Positions 59,882-64,000 of a DNA stretch of 64,000 nt are shown here, in pieces (position 1 is the first letter of the stretch; the number at the start of each line of letters is the position of its first letter). The DNA is from Prorocentrum cordatum (lineage: Eukaryota; Sar; Dinophyceae; Prorocentrales; Prorocentraceae). The stretch spans positions 317,501-381,500 of the forward strand of contig CAUYUJ010014554.1 in assembly GCA_963575745.1 (NCBI GenBank), written 5' to 3'. Both the position numbers and the translations under genes were made by a program. The notes beneath the pieces were generated by a model. It saw only the letters and a program-made list of their open reading frames with translations, made no database searches and was not told the origin of the DNA.

Positions 59882-62180
59882 GGGCCGCGTCTGGCCCACC
59901 GCGCACCTACAGTCAGGTGCCGCCCTGGGACACAGTCCAGACCGCTCATCGACGACATCGGGAGCCGACGACCGCCGTACGCCGTCCCTCATCAGCGCGG
60001 CCGCCGCCCTCGCCCGAGGCCATGCCCGCCCACGGCGATCCGCCTCGCGTTCGTCACGGCAGAGCGGCGGAAACTCCACCTCGGAAAACAGCGACATCGA
60101 GACGTGGGAGCACATCGAGACGGAAGAGGAGCCGACCGCCTACCACGTCCTCGCCTTCCACGTCCGCGATGTGCGGGCCCGTGTCAATGCCCCTGGCATC
60201 GAGGTCTGGCTTGACCCTGGCGATCACCACGACGGCGCCTACTTACCGTGGGGACGACCGTCATGGGCCATCGCGTTATCGACCCTGCGGTGGCGGGTCG
60301 CGACGGCTGGGTCATCCTCCACCACGACCATGGCGATGCCACTACCAAGCTCTGGGCACCGACCCAAGTCCACGTCAAGGCGGACGACACTTGGCGCACG
60401 GTCATGGTACCAGCGGACATGGGGCCCCAGTGGATCGAGCGTCATGCCGACGACGCTCGCCTCCCCGCCGAGGTCGTCCGCACTACAGGCCAGTCCTGGT
60501 TTGCCGACGTCTGGCGCTTGTGGGATCGACCCCGACCCCACCCAGACGACCCAGGCACAAACGAGCAAGCGCTCCCGCCCCTTCCAGGACGCTGGTCATG
60601 CCTACAGTGCCGATTCCAATGCTGTCAGTACTGTGCGGCCCGCCGCAACACGCAGCTCGGCACCTCGGGCCAACCAACGTGCCCAGACTGCTCCCTCAGC
60701 GGACTACGTGCACTTATGGACTGGTCACGGACTACTCTTGCAACAGCTGGACGTGTGCGTACAGCACCGACAACAGGGACTCCGACACATGCTGCCTCTC
60801 CAGCAGGTGCCCCCATCCGCCTAGTCCGCACAGCCTGTTCGACGTCCGTGCCACAGGGATGCCCCCGCACATCCTTGCCCGCCAATACGGCAACGGCCAG
60901 CCCAGCACGACCTCAAGGAACTCCCCCGAGCGCCTTCAGGCCCCGGGGGGGAGCCTCCACAACCAGGCCAAGCAGGTTACCAGGGTCAATGGTATCTTCC
61001 ACCGAGGCCGCGTCGCGTCCTCAGGCAGGGATTGCCCGACGGCACGAGGCGGCCACCTGGGTTCACAGGAACGGGGATGCCTGAAGATCCGTCCCCCGAC
61101 CAACTGCTGTGGAGGGAAGGCTACGTGCTCTTCGGCCCCCACCAGGCCCTCAAGGAGGACTTCATCTTCAACAAAACGGTCCGCCGACCTTACTCCCTAG
61201 CCATCACCAACATGCATAGGGATCGTGTCACAGTCAGGACCGTCTGCGAGTCTATCGCCGAGCGCATCCACACTACCCGCACCCGCTGGCGAGATGTGTA
61301 CTGTACTGGGATGCCGAGGGCGGCCCTGGGCCTCAAGCTCTCGACTACGACATGCGCCTCTGCGACGCCATGGTGAGCCGTGCCACGACCGAAGCCGAGC
61401 TGAACCACGACCGCAGCAACCGTGGTAGCTTCTGTCTCTATGGACCAGCGCACCAGCGAGCTGTGAACATCACGGTGCTCCCCGAGCCGCAGAACATTGA
61501 CTATGTGGAGCATGTGCGGCGCTACTCACCCGTCGGGGAGACCTACCCAGACCACGCCTTCGAGCACGTCTATCAGGGCTGGCGGCGGCCCGACGTGCCC
61601 ACCATCCTCCCCGACACCCGCCCGCTCTCGAGAGCCGACCAGCAGCGCTACCAACAGCACCAGCCGCGCACCCAGCAGCGCGACCAACGCGACGCAGGTC
61701 AGCCGAGCACGCCACGCAACCGCTCTCCCGCGCGCGTCCCAACCGGCGACAGCGCGGTGTACGGCGGGGGCGCCGCCTATCACCGTGGCCCCATTGGCGC
61801 CAGGCCCGCGGCGGCAGGAGCAGCCGCCTCCAGCTATGGCCACGCCCCCACGCCAGGGTGCACCCAGCGGTCATCGGCTACCCGCGTGCACTCGTGCAGG
61901 CTCCCCCACGGGCCACCTCGCCCGTGCCAGGGTCCACGCGTGCCTGGGGCCATTACCCAGGCCGCCATGACAGCACCGCCAGCAACCAGCCCGCAGTGGT
62001 AACCCCTGCGGCTTCAGCCCAGGGGGCTGCACCAAGCCGTGGCAGGACAGGGCGCCCTGAAGGATGGCGCGAGGCGAACGTGCGTGCCCGGCAACCGCGC
62101 CAACACCCGCCCCCGCCAAACGTGGCCGCAGCGCTGCGCCCTGCCCAGGCAAAACCTGCCCCCCCTGAGCGCGAGCGGCA

Positions 62181-62239
62181 GCGCTGTTCTTTTTCCTCTT
62201 TTTTTTTTTGTTTTTTTTCATTTTTTTCTTTTGTGGCTT

Positions 62240-62270
<31 letters not shown>

Positions 62271-62430
62271 CGTTTTTTTTTTTTTTTTTTTGTTTACCTT
62301 TTTTTATTTTTTTTTTTTCGTTTTCTTTTTTTTTTTTCGCTTTTTTTTTTTTCTTTCTTCTTCTTTTTTTTTTTTTTTTTTTTTTATTGTTTTTTTTTTT
62401 TTTTTTTCTCTTCGGTTTTGTTTCTATCGG
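62181..62430. other. T-rich insertion in LINE copy C
   Basis: About 250 nt, mostly poly-T with scattered C, G and A, inserted between GGCAG and CCGCTT of the copy A sequence (39893-39902). A shorter T-rich change follows at about 62558-62578. It encodes only Phe-rich ORFs. Confidence 0.8.
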
Positions 62431-63548
62431 TACCGCTTCGTCCTCACGACACCCAGAGCGCACCACAGACCTCCCAGCGGCACAGCGAGGGTAGTGCCCA
62501 TTTTTCCCCCCCCCCCACAAACACGTCAGCCCCCGCACTGACGCCCGTCCCGTCACGACCCTTTTGTTGGTTTTTTTGACCAGGCTGCAGCCTCGGCGGC
62601 GGGCGGCACAGGCGGCTCCCGCCAGCCCAGCCCAGCACCCTGCGCAGCGCCGATCCGCTCCCCGAGCAGGGCGGACTCTGCGCGCGCTAACGCCCAGGCG
62701 ACCTCGCCACGCGACCGCCACACGGGCGGGCGCGTCCCGCGCAGCCGGTCCTGCAGCCGCCACAGCTCGCGCAAGGCCCCTGGGAGCTCCACGAGCTCGC
62801 CGCCCCGAGAGACTCAGGCTGATGGCCAAGCCCCCGAGGTGGTGCCACGTTTCGGTGCCAGCGCCATCGAACCTGGCCAGGTCGACCTCGAGCCGACGCC
62901 GTCCACGGACCAGGAGTTGCCACCGCCCACCCGCGTTGTCGTCCCCATCGACGAGGCGCCGACCTTCGACCCCTTCAAGAACAAGTACCGCGTCAAGGAC
63001 CTCGCGGCGGGCTTCGGCGGCGGCTCACCGCTTTCTCCTCAGAGCCATGGCGGCGCCCCCGCCACCTCAGCCGCTGCCGCGGCAGCGGCGGCCCCGCGTG
63101 GAGTCAGCCCTGTCCGAAACGCGTGCCTCACGGCAGCGGGCATGGATGAGGCTCAGCGCCAGGCCACCGACCGCGCCGCTCGAGCTGTTCCACCTGATGC
63201 TGCTCATCACGGTACTGACGGGGCGGGCGCGCCGCCGCAGGACGGACCAGCGGTGTCGCGTGCGCAGTATGTGCGCGCGCGTTGCGCTGCTGCCGCGCCG
63301 AGCCGCCGCCGCTGGTTTGCTTTTGTTCTTGTTCTCGGCAGGACGGATCGAGGAGTCGCCTCCCTCTCCCTCTGCTGCCGTCTCACCTCTCCTCCCCCCG
63401 TCCCCCACGGTACAGGAGTGAGGAGGATTTTTCGAGGCAGTTTTGCCGATGTTTATGAACCCCCCCGGCGCAGCGTCGACCATGCCTTGCCTATACTTTT
63501 GGCCCGACGGCGGCTTCAGCCCCGTCCAAGCCAATCTGCCGCGACGCC

Positions 63549-64000
63549 ATGATCTCCTACTGTGGCCAAGCCTTCTACCTGGGTGACGGCCAGGCTGCCC
63601 TCCACCGCGCGGGGCGTGCTAACCCCAGCTCCACCGACGGAGATGGGCCAGGTCGCTCCATCCACCTCGTCAGCCTCAACATCACGAGTCTCCCAGCGAA
63701 CTGGCCAACCATCACCGCTCTAGGTGTCGACCACAACGCCGCAGTCATAGCACTGCAGGAGACCCGACATGCCAAGCCTACCGGGCAAGCCATCGCTACC
63801 AACGCCGCCAATCCACACCACGGAGGATATCAGGCCAGTCTGGGACCTGACCTGGATCTGGCGCGAGCCCAGCGCAAAGCTGCTCACGGTGGCACGGACC
63901 ACACGGTCGAGGGCAACACTGGCGCCTCGGGGGGGGTCGCCACCCTCTCTAAGGACGCCATCGTCGACTCCACCGTCGACGACACTGCGTCCTGTATCGC
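63549..64000 (+). CDS. LINE endonuclease-RT ORF (copy C), N-terminal part, runs off the window
   Basis: ATG 63549 (CGCCATGA) matches copy A ATG 40985. It encodes MISYCGQAFYLGDG, then the APE-type endonuclease start: LNIT and LQETRHAKP, with the catalytic Asn and Glu. In copy C the preceding frame stops at 63552, so EN-RT-RNase H would be translated as a separate ORF. In copy A the two are in one frame. Confidence 0.7.
   Translation, partial: MISYCGQAFYLGDGQAALHRAGRANPSSTDGDGPGRSIHLVSLNITSLPANWPTITALGVDHNAAVIALQETRHAKPTGQAIATNAANPHHGGYQASLGPDLDLARAQRKAAHGGTDHTVEGNTGASGGVATLSKDAIVDSTVDDTASCI

Larger units (their letters stand above)
55865..63440 (+). pseudogene. LINE polyprotein N-terminal part (copy C), multiply frameshifted
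   Basis: ATG 55865 corresponds to 34034 in copy A. The frame is open to about 58930, covering the signal-like start (MWRLACGLALPSLAGAHP), both hydrophobic segments and the region before the ART-like patch. Frame changes relative to copy A lie near 58930, 59680-59890 (replacement), 60253, 60727, 60898, 61030, 61297, 61850 and 62181-62430 (insertion). The HGT and SVHPSLAAWYA residues and the Cys-rich region are still visible across frames. An extra segment of about 225 nt (56172-56397) is missing in copy A. This protein is surely non-functional unless the shifts are assembly errors. Confidence 0.75.
52961..64000 (+). mobile_element. LINE copy C, with complete 5' end, decayed, continues beyond window
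   Basis: The only copy here with the ORF1 start and leader. Compared with A it has a frameshift and a nonsense codon in ORF1, several single-base frameshifts in ORF2, a 203-nt replacement (59680-59881) and a T-rich insertion (62181-62430). It reaches only the endonuclease domain before the window ends. Confidence 0.9.

Overview
This is eukaryotic nuclear DNA, GC-rich and dominated by repeats. It contains no rRNA, tRNA, CRISPR array or bacterial-style operon that I can recognise. A dinoflagellate is the most likely source. The reasons are the very high load of simple repeats and satellites, large decayed same-strand retroelement ORFs, and a degraded transposon-like gene (20.8-31.6 kb) whose protein fragments resemble, from memory, a family common in dinoflagellate genomes. 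This assignment is an inference. No DinoSL sequence was seen.

Layout. 1-20.7 kb is a mosaic of repeats: 760-bp and 600-bp blocks (here called P and Q) that begin and end in (TTG)n tracts, a second (TTG)n-bounded block (L), duplicated segments (M, D), a 64-bp satellite, CA-, TTG- and TAC-type microsatellites, an 11-12 bp CGCGACCCACCC array, and a 2-kb satellite of 11-bp units lying between two (TAC)n tracts. Long ORFs here are by-products of simple repeats. 20.7-31.6 kb holds the broken transposon-like gene, interrupted by non-coding DNA and by a satellite of about 170 bp (25.1-27.4 kb) whose monomers carry a perfect 12-bp palindrome.

31.6-64 kb is an array of three head-to-tail copies (A, B, C) of one very large LINE-type (non-LTR) retrotransposon. 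Its parts are ORF1 (about 860 codons, coiled coil), then a polyprotein of about 4,260 codons. The polyprotein has a secretory-signal-like start, two hydrophobic segments, a possible ADP-ribosyltransferase-like patch, a Cys-rich zinc-binding region, an APE-type endonuclease, a reverse transcriptase, a CCHC knuckle, RNase H, acidic repeats and a C-terminal coiled coil. Copy A lacks the start of ORF1 and has one frameshift in the RT. Copy B is a 5'-truncated but open RT-RNase H copy. Copy C has the complete 5' end, many frameshifts and two T-rich insertions, and runs off the window. Every visible element end abuts a long (CT)n tract, which suggests insertion into (CT)n microsatellite.

The most unusual signal is a family of short hairpins scattered through these LINE ORFs. 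Each has a variable 4-12 bp outer stem, one unpaired C on the 5' side, a 3-bp GNC:GNC inner stem and a TTCA-type tetraloop. About 14 sites, mostly duplicated between copies, fit this plan with different stem sequences. They occur in different codon phases, and two sites show compensatory base-pair changes between copies A and C. I know of no described element with this pattern.
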